Of a stretch of DNA of 32,796 nucleotides, positions 1-7,137 are shown piece after piece. This DNA comes from Lunatimonas sp. Its GTDB lineage: Bacteria; Bacteroidota; Bacteroidia; Cytophagales; Cyclobacteriaceae. Each line of letters opens with the position of its first letter. The first letter of the stretch is position 1. The notes beneath the pieces were generated by a model. It saw nothing but the letters and a program-made list of their open reading frames with translations, was not told where the DNA came from and did not search any database. The stretch is from contig NZ_JAFIEU010000023.1 of NCBI RefSeq assembly GCF_020832325.1, positions 1 to 32,796 on the forward strand, in the 5' to 3' direction. The position numbers were made by a program, and so were the translations under genes.

Positions 1-59
1 CCCACCGGATAAACCTGAACGGAGAGTCCATGAGAAAGGGGATTTTAAAAAATGAATAA
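1..59 (+). CDS. istB: C-terminal end of IS21-type IstB helper ATPase (partial)
   Basis: The reading frame that begins at base 3 gives HRINLNGESMRK followed by six residues and a TAA at 57-59. IstB proteins, the AAA+ ATPases that assist the IS21-family transposase IstA, typically end with a segment of this type (HRI-L-GESMRK). Only the last 18 or so residues lie in the window, so the Walker motifs are not visible. The other two frames also stop in this stretch, but neither gives a recognisable protein end. The call rests on a short motif recalled from the family, supported by the terminal-type repeats just downstream. It could be checked by reading the sequence to the left. Confidence 0.65.
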   Translation, partial: HRINLNGESMRKGILKNE

Positions 60-91
60 ATAATTTTAACTACTTTGCACCTTCTTTTGGA

Positions 92-135
92 GTGGCACCA
101 TTTGACCGAAAACGCTGGCATGGTCCGACCGAAAT
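92..135 (+). repeat. Tandem degenerate repeats at the IS21 right end
   Basis: GTGGCACCATTTGACCGAAA (92-111) and CTGGCATGGTCCGACCGAAA (115-134) agree at about 15 of 20 positions and are 23 bases apart. Both keep a TGGCA core followed by GACCGAAA. Spaced repeats of this kind at the ends of IS21 elements are binding sites for the transposase. They lie between the istB stop and the putative element boundary, as expected. Confidence 0.55.
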
Positions 136-140
136 ATCCA

Positions 141-816
141 AGAGATTGGATTACTTGGCAATATTGAAGGAAAAAGGATTTTGCACTTGCAATGCCATTT
201 CGGACAGGATACCATTTCACTTGCAAGACATGGAGCATTGCCAACAGGAGTTGACTTTGCAGAAAACGCAATTGAAAAAGCAAAAAAGCTTAATGACTTA
301 TTAGGTACAAATGCAAAATTTGTTCACAGTGACATCTACAGCCTTCCTGAAAATCTTGATGAAAAATTTGATGTTGTTTTTACTTCATATGGTGTGATTG
401 GTTGGTTGCCAGACATGAAAAAATGGGCGGATATTATTAATCATTTTCTAAAGCCCGGAGGAGAATTTATAATGGTAGAGTTTCACCCGGTTGTTTGGAT
501 GTTTAGCTATGATTTCAAACAGATTGAGTTTAGCTATATGGATTCAGCTCCGATTATTGAAGAATTAGAAGGTACATATACTGACAGAAATGCTCAAATA
601 ATAGAACAATCTGTATGTTGGAATCACGGACTGAGTGCTGTTCTTGATTCACTTATAAAATCAGGATTAGCAATATCAGATTTCAAAGAGTATAATTATT
701 CACCTTACGATTGCTTTAATAATACCATAATTACTGAAGATGGGAATTATAAAATAAAGGGATTAGAAGATATGATACCGATGATTTATTCGGTTAAAGC
801 CAATAAAATGACATAA
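141..816 (+). pseudogene. 5'-truncated class I SAM-dependent methyltransferase
   Basis: From about base 142 one frame runs open to the TAA at 814-816 and encodes the SAM-binding core of a class I methyltransferase. Visible parts are HLQCHFGQDTISLARHG (motif I region), GVDFAENAI (end of the second strand), FDVVFTSYGVIGWLPD (motif II) and LKPGGEFIMVEFHP (motif III). The family normally has some 40-60 more residues before the HLQCHFG segment, and no ATG occurs in frame there; the first possible start is a TTG at 181. The missing 5' end coincides with the IS21 end, so I read this as a gene cut by insertion. Its DNA is clearly more AT-rich than the genes that follow, suggesting that it was acquired. 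A short product from TTG 181 cannot be excluded, but it would lack part of the fold. Confidence 0.65.
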
Positions 817-863
817 AAAGCAACCTGTGCTTTCTACCTATGAGGCACTGGAGGAAATAATGG

Positions 864-914
864 GGCCTACCTCGTGTAAGTAAGATAGACTTTTTTGATG
901 AAAAAAGGTGGGCC
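864..914. repeat. Imperfect inverted repeat in the gap after the methyltransferase
   Basis: GGCCTACCT (864-872) faces AGGTGGGCC (906-914) with one mismatch across a 33-base interval. Inside it TTTTTT (891-896) faces AAAAAA (901-906) around GATG. It lies between the AT-rich methyltransferase remnant and the more GC-rich minus-strand metallopeptidase gene, so it may be a terminator for both converging genes or a scar of an older insertion. I see no gene in 817-933. Confidence 0.3.
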
Positions 915-933
915 AACTTGCGGTATTCTGCTC

Positions 934-2007
934 CTATACCTGCCTACGCGATTCGCTCCGTATCACTCCGTGCACAAACTCCAGCTTCCGGATCACGGAA
1001 GGATTGATTACAAAGGGATAGAGGTCGGAGGCTCCCATACTTCGGTTTATGCTGTTGAGCGCAATGGACAGCGGCATCCACATGGCGATGATCTTGTTGA
1101 AATCCTCGCAAAAATAGGCGTTCTCATCCACGTCCGAACGCAGCCACTTGGAGGTCTGCACAGACCTGGGATGTACCTGCGTACCGAAACTATAGGCGGT
1201 CTCCAGGGTATCCACAATATGCAGGTAATGTGCCCAGGTCTCTGCCCAATCTTCCCAAGGGTGCATGGTGGCATAGGCACTGATGTACGTTTCGCGCCAA
1301 TCTGGGAGAGGACCTACCTGGTAGTGCCTCTCCAGAGCGGAAGCGTAGTTCTGGGTTTCATCCCCAAATAATGTCCGGAAGCCATGCAGGTGATCGCTCT
1401 CTTTGACCAATAGGTCCCAGTAATAATGCCCAATTTCATGCCGGAAATGCCCGAGCAAGGTGCGGTACACTTCATCCATCTCGTTTCGCATCATTTCCCG
1501 CTCCACATCGTCGGCCTCCGCAATATTCAAGGTAATGATCCCCTGGGCATGGCCGGTTACGACGGGTTGGCTGATATCTTGTCCACTATTGGATTTAAAA
1601 TCAAACACCAAGCCCCGCTTTGGATCGCGGTGCTTGCTTAACAGGGGCAACTGCCAGTTAAGCAACGTGTACACCAGGCGGTGCTTGGCTTCTTCGATGG
1701 CCTTCCACCGTTTCCAATAGGAGGGCTGGGACAGATTCGGTATCACCCTGTTAAGCTCACAGGCTCGACAGAAAGTGTCCGAGTGGTCTACAGGAATAAT
1801 CCAGTTGCATACCCCAAGCCGTTGGTTTTCGCAGTACCTAAACTCCAATGACAGGTGTCGGCTATGATAGGTTCCAGTATCCCCCGGATCGAGTGATAGC
1901 ATGTGTAGGTTTTTGGAATCAAATCCCAGCAAACAGCCACAATTAAGGCAGGAGGCATTGTCAAAAAAAACAGGATGACCACAGGTGTCGCAATAGAACA
2001 GCTTCAT
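934..2007 (-). CDS. Zinc-ribbon putative zinc metallopeptidase
   Basis: This 357-residue protein appears cytoplasmic, with no signal peptide. Its N-terminus forms a zinc ribbon with CxxC pairs at C6/C9 and C20/C23. A second set of cysteines at 59, 67, 80 and 83 may bind another metal. The catalytic motif HEIGH (190-194) is followed by YYWD, and an acidic, histidine-rich segment (WEDWAETWAH, about 251-260) may supply the third ligand. This layout matches the widespread bacterial family annotated as putative zinc-binding metallopeptidase with a zinc-ribbon domain (Peptidase_Mx type), whose substrate is unknown. The ATG at 2007 is natural because the zinc ribbon starts at residue 6. The gene lies 54 bases downstream of the small lipoprotein gene on the same strand and could be cotranscribed with it. 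Confidence 0.85.
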   Translation of the reverse strand: MKLFYCDTCGHPVFFDNASCLNCGCLLGFDSKNLHMLSLDPGDTGTYHSRHLSLEFRYCENQRLGVCNWIIPVDHSDTFCRACELNRVIPNLSQPSYWKRWKAIEEAKHRLVYTLLNWQLPLLSKHRDPKRGLVFDFKSNSGQDISQPVVTGHAQGIITLNIAEADDVEREMMRNEMDEVYRTLLGHFRHEIGHYYWDLLVKESDHLHGFRTLFGDETQNYASALERHYQVGPLPDWRETYISAYATMHPWEDWAETWAHYLHIVDTLETAYSFGTQVHPRSVQTSKWLRSDVDENAYFCEDFNKIIAMWMPLSIALNSINRSMGASDLYPFVINPSVIRKLEFVHGVIRSESRRQV

Positions 2008-2061
2008 GGTTCATATTACACAAAAAACAGATAGAAAACCCGAGTTCTTTTGTTAAATACC

Positions 2062-2625
2062 TTACTTTGCCACCAAGGACGGTGCCAACCACCTTCTGGT
2101 GGAAGGATCAAAGGCATTTCGCCTATCGGGAAATTCGATGTATTCCTCCTCCCCAGAGTTTTCTGGATAATAAGGAGATAGGTCCTCCCCGTTTACCATC
2201 TTAGCAAAGAGCATCATCGCCTTGGCTTGTAGTGATTCCTCGGGCATCTTCCAGGTTCGGAATACTTCTTCGTAATAGGTTAAGCTATCCTCCTCATTGC
2301 GCTGGAATCGAATACCCGTGGCAACAAATTTTTTAAATAGGCTAGGTGCCTCCCGGCTAATAAGTAGGTGCTCAACCCCCTCTTTGTCTACATGGTAGGC
2401 TAATACTCGGTGCTCTTTGGCATGCTGGGCGTAATAGACCGAGAAGCGCTCCTCAAATTTATTGTCGTGATCGGCATGACGTTTGGGTAGCTTGCCGTAG
2501 TAGCGCACCATGCGGTACATCAACTCATCTCGCTCCCCCTCCGTAAGCTGGCTGGGGTCATAGTTCGCCTGCCCGCAGGAATAGCTAATGGCACAGAGGA
2601 TAAGTAATAAGCTCAGAGAATTCAT
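2062..2625 (-). CDS. Small lipoprotein of unknown function
   Basis: I chose the ATG at 2625 because the product then begins MNSLSLLLILCAISYSCG, a short lipoprotein signal with the lipidated cysteine about 17 residues in. The frame stays open upstream to 2685, but that part overlaps the terminator of the preceding operon and would bury the signal peptide. The mature part, about 170 residues, is charged and rich in E, K, R and Y, with no membrane segment or motif that I recognise. It is probably anchored in the outer or inner membrane facing the periplasm. It follows the receptor and beta-helix lipoprotein operon on the same strand but after a strong terminator, so it is either a separate unit or reached only by readthrough. 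Confidence 0.7.
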   Translation of the reverse strand: MNSLSLLLILCAISYSCGQANYDPSQLTEGERDELMYRMVRYYGKLPKRHADHDNKFEERFSVYYAQHAKEHRVLAYHVDKEGVEHLLISREAPSLFKKFVATGIRFQRNEEDSLTYYEEVFRTWKMPEESLQAKAMMLFAKMVNGEDLSPYYPENSGEEEYIEFPDRRNAFDPSTRRWLAPSLVAK

Positions 2626-2650
2626 TATTTCATTTATTCGATTGACTAAT

Positions 2651-2681
2651 AAAAAGGACCGGGCTTTTCTTACCCGATCCT
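2651..2681 (-). terminator. Rho-independent terminator of the receptor-lipoprotein operon
   Basis: On the minus strand AGGATCGGG pairs with CCCGGTCCT (one G-U pair) around a 9-base loop and is followed by TTTTT. It lies 29 bases after the TAA of the beta-helix lipoprotein gene at 2710. The U tract exists only in the minus direction. Confidence 0.8.
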
Positions 2682-2709
2682 TCAAAAAATCTACTTCAAT
2701 TTGTGCCTG

Positions 2710-4113
2710 TTAATATTCCTTGTCAACGGGATCAAACTCCGCCCATCCGTCGGTCCAATCGGTACCGCCAAATCCACCTAAGAACGTCACGCTCTGATCA
2801 AAGAAATTCGCTCGAGAAGCTTCTGCGAACTTAGGTAAGTCAAATTTTGCCCCGCTAGCGGCAAGGCCTCCATTGATGGTAAAGTTCGGATTAGACGGAT
2901 ACTCATTGGTCAATCGGGTGCCAAAGAACCAGTCCTGACGCATTCCCAATGCCTCATGCTCTGCAGCGGAAGCAGGGGTATTTACCACCGTATTCCGCGA
3001 CTCAATGTAAGCAGCTACAGCGTTTACATCCACATCGGTACCTGCCCGGAACTTTTCGTTTGGAGCGAAGAAGATATTGTTAGCTATAAATCCGTTTTCG
3101 TTTACAGCATATTGCTCATATACAGAGGGCTGATTCATGCGAAGTGCGCGGGGAAATCCCGCAAAGACAGAGTTAGTGATGGTAACGGCCGTTCTTCGTC
3201 GCAAATCCACCGCATAGGCAAAGTTGTTGTTGCCTGGATTGGTACCAGTAGCAATGGGTCCTACCACGGTGATATTGGAGAAGGTACCTGTAGTATAGGG
3301 CTCCACATTGTTGTCATTGGGTCCGTTGTCACACTCGAATGCGTTGGATTCGGACTGATCTGCATAGCCCCTGTACCGAACGGCCAATCCGAACTGAACG
3401 TTGCCGGAATAGCCGAAGTCGACGTCAAAGTCATCATCCCACATGGCAAATGAGATCAGGTTTTTGCCATTAACGGTTCCACCAAACCATTCGAAGCCAT
3501 CGTCACCTCCAAAGGAAACCATACAATTTTCCATTTTGGTGCGACTTCCCACACCGCCCATGGTAATCGAGTTGGTCTCGTTATTTACCGAAAGTTCGAT
3601 CCCCGCAAATTCCACTCGAAGGAATTCGTAGATACCGGAATCGTCGTCGTTTTGAGTGGCGTCACTCCTTCCAAAGGTAACCGGAGGATCTATGCCCTCG
3701 ATGTTTGGATTGGTCTGGTTGGTTTGCGCGTTACCGATGATGACCAAGCCACCCCAGTCGCCTCGGTCCCACTCTCCGGGACGTTGGTTGGAAGTCATTA
3801 CGATGGGTTCCTCCTTGGTTCCCTGTGCGATAATCTTACCTCCACGGTCTACAATCAAGGTACCTTTGGATCTCTTTTCCCCAAAAATAACCGTTCCCGG
3901 GTCTATGGTTACCACCTGACCGGATCGAACGAAAGTCTGCCCCACAATCAGGTACTTGTTGTCTTTTGTCAAACGTTGGGTCTGTAGATCGCCACTCAGT
4001 TGTACAAACTCAGATTCCGGATCTACCGGACCCAAATTTGGTGAATCGTCCGTAGAACAGCCTGCCGCTAGGATGGCAAAGGCAATCATCGCGAGAATAA
4101 ATAGGTTTTTCAT
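2710..4113 (-). CDS. Beta-helix-like lipoprotein paired with a TonB-dependent receptor
   Basis: The 467-residue product starts with a lipoprotein signal (MKNLFILAMIAFAILAAGC, lipidated C19). The mature part reads as short alternating strands rich in G, N and D, for example DPGTVIFG, GTLIVDRGGKIIAQGT and RGDWGGLVIIGNA, which suggests a right-handed parallel beta-helix. The middle carries acidic stretches (DDDFDVDFG, ECDNGPNDNN) that could bind calcium. No catalytic motif is evident. It is 26 bases downstream of the receptor gene, so the two are surely cotranscribed. It probably acts as a surface-exposed or periplasmic partner of the receptor, in the position SusD holds elsewhere, although it does not look like SusD. 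Proteins of this type are sometimes labelled multidrug transporter in databases, which the sequence does not support. Confidence 0.75.
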   Translation of the reverse strand: MKNLFILAMIAFAILAAGCSTDDSPNLGPVDPESEFVQLSGDLQTQRLTKDNKYLIVGQTFVRSGQVVTIDPGTVIFGEKRSKGTLIVDRGGKIIAQGTKEEPIVMTSNQRPGEWDRGDWGGLVIIGNAQTNQTNPNIEGIDPPVTFGRSDATQNDDDSGIYEFLRVEFAGIELSVNNETNSITMGGVGSRTKMENCMVSFGGDDGFEWFGGTVNGKNLISFAMWDDDFDVDFGYSGNVQFGLAVRYRGYADQSESNAFECDNGPNDNNVEPYTTGTFSNITVVGPIATGTNPGNNNFAYAVDLRRRTAVTITNSVFAGFPRALRMNQPSVYEQYAVNENGFIANNIFFAPNEKFRAGTDVDVNAVAAYIESRNTVVNTPASAAEHEALGMRQDWFFGTRLTNEYPSNPNFTINGGLAASGAKFDLPKFAEASRANFFDQSVTFLGGFGGTDWTDGWAEFDPVDKEY

Positions 4114-4139
4114 GGTGATTAGTTAAAATTAGTTGATGT

Positions 4140-6980
4140 TCAAAATAAATAGCTGATAGAGGTAGTAAAGAGGGTTCCCCTTCTGAACTGAAAGATGGGG
4201 CTGTCCACGTCCGGGTCCACCGAGGTGGATCCATAGAGGAATGTGGAGTTTTCGAAGAAGCGATAAGGCGCATTAAGTACATCCTGAACGCCTGCTTTGA
4301 GGGTGAGCTTTTCGGAAAGTTGCTTGCTTACTGTCAGATCCAGCGCATGCCTAGGCAGTTCAAAGATGGTCGGAAACAGGTAGTTTCCTACGGCATATAT
4401 CCGCTGCCCAAAGACATTGTATGCTGCCCCAACCTGGAATCCCTTTTCCACGTCATCGTATACCAATCCCGCATTCACGATATAGGGAGACTGTCCCTGC
4501 AGGGGTCTTTTTTGGTCCTGGGACAAGTCTTCTCCCGGGCCAAAGTCTACTTGCGAATGGATCAGGGAAGCGTTTAGATTTACCTGAAATCGATTGAGGA
4601 AGCTGGAGGCAAACACATCTTGAAAGGACTTTCTGACCTCGATTTCCGCTCCATAGTTATAGGCCCGTTCTGCATTGCCATAGGCAAAGCCCGGTGATTC
4701 GGTTTGAACCACAATCTTCGCTTCTATGGGATTGAGGAAATATTTGTAAAACACCCCAAAACTGATTGTTTCGCCGGGTCTCGGATAGGTTTCTATACGC
4801 AGATCCACGTTGTGGATATCGGCTACCTTGAGGTCCGGATTTCCGGTGACGGTGGCCTCCAGTCGGAAGTCGTAGTATTGGAAAGGTGCAATCTCCCGGA
4901 ACTCAGGCCGGTTGACGGTTTTCCCATAACCGAACCGAACCAACGTATTTTCCGCAACGCTATAATCCACGTTCAAAAATCCCAAAGGGGAAAAAACAGG
5001 GTTCGTGATTTCAAAAGGACCAATCTCGTTGGCGGAGTTCACTTCCTGCACGTTGTATTCCATCCGTGCCCCTCCGGAAAAGTTGAACAGCCCAACCGGG
5101 TACACGAGGGAAAGGTAACCGGCAGTAAGCAGGTTGCTGGCGGTGTAGCTGTCTACCGGCCGTGTACCTTCTTCGATGACCAGCCCATTGTTTCTTCGGA
5201 TGTTTTCAGGGGAAAAGATCTGATCAAGCGGTTGCGTTCTAATTTGTTCTCCGATCGCCGGATCATTCCCTCCGCCAGGATAAAGGTAGTTAATATACCG
5301 GGCATCAAAGGTCCTATTGCGGAATTCAGCCAAGTACCCGGCCTTCAGCTTTCTGGGCTTGTCCTCATCACCGCCGAGGATTTTTTCAAAGTTTAACCCG
5401 TTGGAAAAGCCCTGTTCAGCAAGTTCACCCCAATACCGGCCCGTATCGAAGAGGTTGGAACTGGGCGGCAATATCATGGAAAATGGAGATTCCGAACCGG
5501 ATGCTGGATCGAATTGTATGGTCCTAAAACGCCTCAAATCGGGCTCCAGCTCAGCTATGTAATTGAATCCCATTACCCAATTGAGCGAGGACTTAGAAGC
5601 CGGGAACTGATGGGTGCCTTCCAACTGACTGGTAAGTAGGGTTCTACTGCGGTACTGAAGCATGTAGTTTCTTCTTAGGTTACCGGCAAACTGCTGGTAA
5701 TCGTAGCCTTCCCGCACTACCGTGGTGTTTTCACCTATTTGGTTAAACAGGTTCTTAAACTCGATGCGGTTAAATGCGTTGATGCGGTAGTTCCAGTTGG
5801 AGATGATCCCCACACGGTTGTCCTTTTCGTAGGTGGCGTCCTGAAAGGCAAATCGCCGCAAGATGGGTGCCTCCCGATTTTCCCAGGTGAAATACCGGAA
5901 AAAATCCCTACCGTACTGTTGGTAGCTTTGGGAGATGTTGAAGGAAGTGACTGTAGACAGGCTACCCGGCCCTTTTAGTTCAAAATTCTTTCCAAAACTA
6001 ATCCCTGCCGACATGTCCGGTATAGCTTGTGACTGCGCGGGCTGAAAATCATTGCGCAGGCTCTTACCAGCTGTTTCCCTCAGTTCTGAAAAACGACTGG
6101 TACCCTGTAGGGTCCGGGTGTCAGGAAAACCGGCGGGCAAATTCCGGAGCCCATTGTCGAATCCAAAGAAATCGGTGCCCGACCCCGCTGCCTGAAGGTA
6201 CTGGTTGAAGGTAGTTCCCTGCCGAACCCCAATGCCGAAATTGACTTGGGTAAAGTCTTCGGTAAAGGCATTTTTAGTGTATAGCTTGATTAGGCCGCCG
6301 GAGAAGTCCCCAGGATTCTCCGGTGATCCGGATTTGAAGATCAACATCCTATCCAACGTCTGGGAGGGGATAAGGTCGAAGGAAAAAGTACGGCGATCTA
6401 TTTCCGTGCTGGGTGCTATGGCGTTGTTGATCATGACCTGGTTGTACCGTTCAGGCACACCTCTTACCATCACAAACCGGTTGTTGACAATCGTTATTCC
6501 AGGAACCCGGCTCATCGCCTGTGCCGCATCCCGGTCTTGGGAGAGCTTTATCTGATCCGAGGAAATGCCACTGACCACATTGAGCGAGCGGCGCATCTCA
6601 GAAATCACGGCCATTTGGGTGCTGGTCTCCCGGGCGGCAGTGACCACTACCTCACCCAGTTCATCCGCGTCCTCCTCCATTTGCAGGTTAACCGAAGTAA
6701 CCTTTCCCTCTGCCACTTGCAGTCCCTCCAGTCGAACGGATTTGTAGGAGATAAAAGAAATTTTAAGATTATAGGTGCCTGGCTGAATCTGCGTGATTTC
6801 AAAACCGCCGTCCAGATCGGTAGCGGCACCTTGGGAGGTTCCCTCAATCAGCACGTTAGCACCGATGATCGTCTCGTTGGAATTCGCATCGGTCACAACT
6901 CCCCGTATGGATCCCGTCTGGGCTAGCACAGACATGCTGCATAGGGCAAGCAGCATCAGGGGGAAAAGTCGTTTTAACAT
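4140..6980 (-). CDS. TonB-dependent outer-membrane receptor with carboxypeptidase-regulatory domain
   Basis: The 946-residue protein has a signal peptide (MLKRLFPLMLLALCSMSVLAQ). A carboxypeptidase-regulatory-like beta-sandwich follows (about 22-110, with GSIRGVVTDANSNETIIGANV). Next come a linker (GEVVVTAARE), a plug (about 125-240, with RVPGITIVNNRFVMVRGV and DRMLIFKSGSPENPGDFSGG) and a long 22-strand-type barrel. The barrel ends in the terminal aromatic residue typical of outer-membrane barrels (SISYLF). It imports a ligand across the outer membrane with energy from TonB-ExbBD; the ligand is unknown. No SusD gene is nearby; the downstream partner is the beta-helix lipoprotein. The upstream gap holds two inverted repeats that could mediate control. 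No Fe-S or haem genes adjoin, so an iron role is not indicated. Confidence 0.92.
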   Translation of the reverse strand: MLKRLFPLMLLALCSMSVLAQTGSIRGVVTDANSNETIIGANVLIEGTSQGAATDLDGGFEITQIQPGTYNLKISFISYKSVRLEGLQVAEGKVTSVNLQMEEDADELGEVVVTAARETSTQMAVISEMRRSLNVVSGISSDQIKLSQDRDAAQAMSRVPGITIVNNRFVMVRGVPERYNQVMINNAIAPSTEIDRRTFSFDLIPSQTLDRMLIFKSGSPENPGDFSGGLIKLYTKNAFTEDFTQVNFGIGVRQGTTFNQYLQAAGSGTDFFGFDNGLRNLPAGFPDTRTLQGTSRFSELRETAGKSLRNDFQPAQSQAIPDMSAGISFGKNFELKGPGSLSTVTSFNISQSYQQYGRDFFRYFTWENREAPILRRFAFQDATYEKDNRVGIISNWNYRINAFNRIEFKNLFNQIGENTTVVREGYDYQQFAGNLRRNYMLQYRSRTLLTSQLEGTHQFPASKSSLNWVMGFNYIAELEPDLRRFRTIQFDPASGSESPFSMILPPSSNLFDTGRYWGELAEQGFSNGLNFEKILGGDEDKPRKLKAGYLAEFRNRTFDARYINYLYPGGGNDPAIGEQIRTQPLDQIFSPENIRRNNGLVIEEGTRPVDSYTASNLLTAGYLSLVYPVGLFNFSGGARMEYNVQEVNSANEIGPFEITNPVFSPLGFLNVDYSVAENTLVRFGYGKTVNRPEFREIAPFQYYDFRLEATVTGNPDLKVADIHNVDLRIETYPRPGETISFGVFYKYFLNPIEAKIVVQTESPGFAYGNAERAYNYGAEIEVRKSFQDVFASSFLNRFQVNLNASLIHSQVDFGPGEDLSQDQKRPLQGQSPYIVNAGLVYDDVEKGFQVGAAYNVFGQRIYAVGNYLFPTIFELPRHALDLTVSKQLSEKLTLKAGVQDVLNAPYRFFENSTFLYGSTSVDPDVDSPIFQFRRGTLFTTSISYLF

Positions 6981-6987
6981 AAACTTC

Positions 6988-7009
6988 GTATCGTTTTATA
7001 CAGCGATAC
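6988..7009 (-). promoter_or_regulatory. Leader hairpin just before the receptor start codon
   Basis: GTATCG (6988-6993) and CGATAC (7004-7009) form a perfect 6-bp inverted repeat around a 10-base loop, ending 8 bases before the receptor ATG at 6980. In the mRNA it would fold over or next to the ribosome-binding region. It may be a DNA operator or an RNA structure; no AG-rich ribosome-binding site is obvious nearby. Confidence 0.4.
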
Positions 7010-7049
7010 AAAGGTGCGGCTCTCGTATGAATTGAACGGGTAGGAATAT

Positions 7050-7064
7050 TTAACAAACTGTTAA
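7050..7064. promoter_or_regulatory. Palindrome upstream of the receptor operon, possible operator
   Basis: TTAACA-AAC-TGTTAA is a perfect 6-bp inverted repeat with a 3-base centre, 70-84 bases before the receptor start. Its size and place fit a dimeric regulator site near the promoter. I found no convincing TTTG/TAnnTTTG pair at the right spacing here, although CACCTTTG on the minus strand (7010-7017) resembles a -7 box. Confidence 0.35.
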
Positions 7065-7137
7065 CAATACACAGTAGTCCATAGGCATTTGTTTACTTAT
7101 CCGTAATACCGGTCCAATAACACCCGGTTTACTGCGG

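Larger units (their letters stand above)
1..140 (+). mobile_element. Right end of an IS21-family insertion sequence (partial)
   Basis: The stretch contains the IstB end, then about 80 noncoding bases with two related repeats (92-112 and 115-135), then the end of the similarity to the element at ...TATCCA (135-140). IS21 elements carry several repeated transposase-binding sites near their ends and finish in CA. Immediately after base 140 a methyltransferase frame opens in mid-domain, with residues EIGLLGN before the family's GKRILHLQCHFG segment. The precise boundary is inference, because no target duplication can be tested without the left end. The left end and istA lie outside the window. 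Confidence 0.6.

Noticed and set aside
92-304. Open frame of 70 codons starting MAPFDRKRWHG
   Set aside because: It runs through the IS21 end and then out of frame through the methyltransferase; its second half is a shifted reading of that gene.
895-1371. Plus-strand open frame of 158 codons
   Set aside because: It lies wholly opposite the metallopeptidase gene, whose HEIGH and CxxC motifs show the minus strand is coding; the plus product has no recognisable feature.
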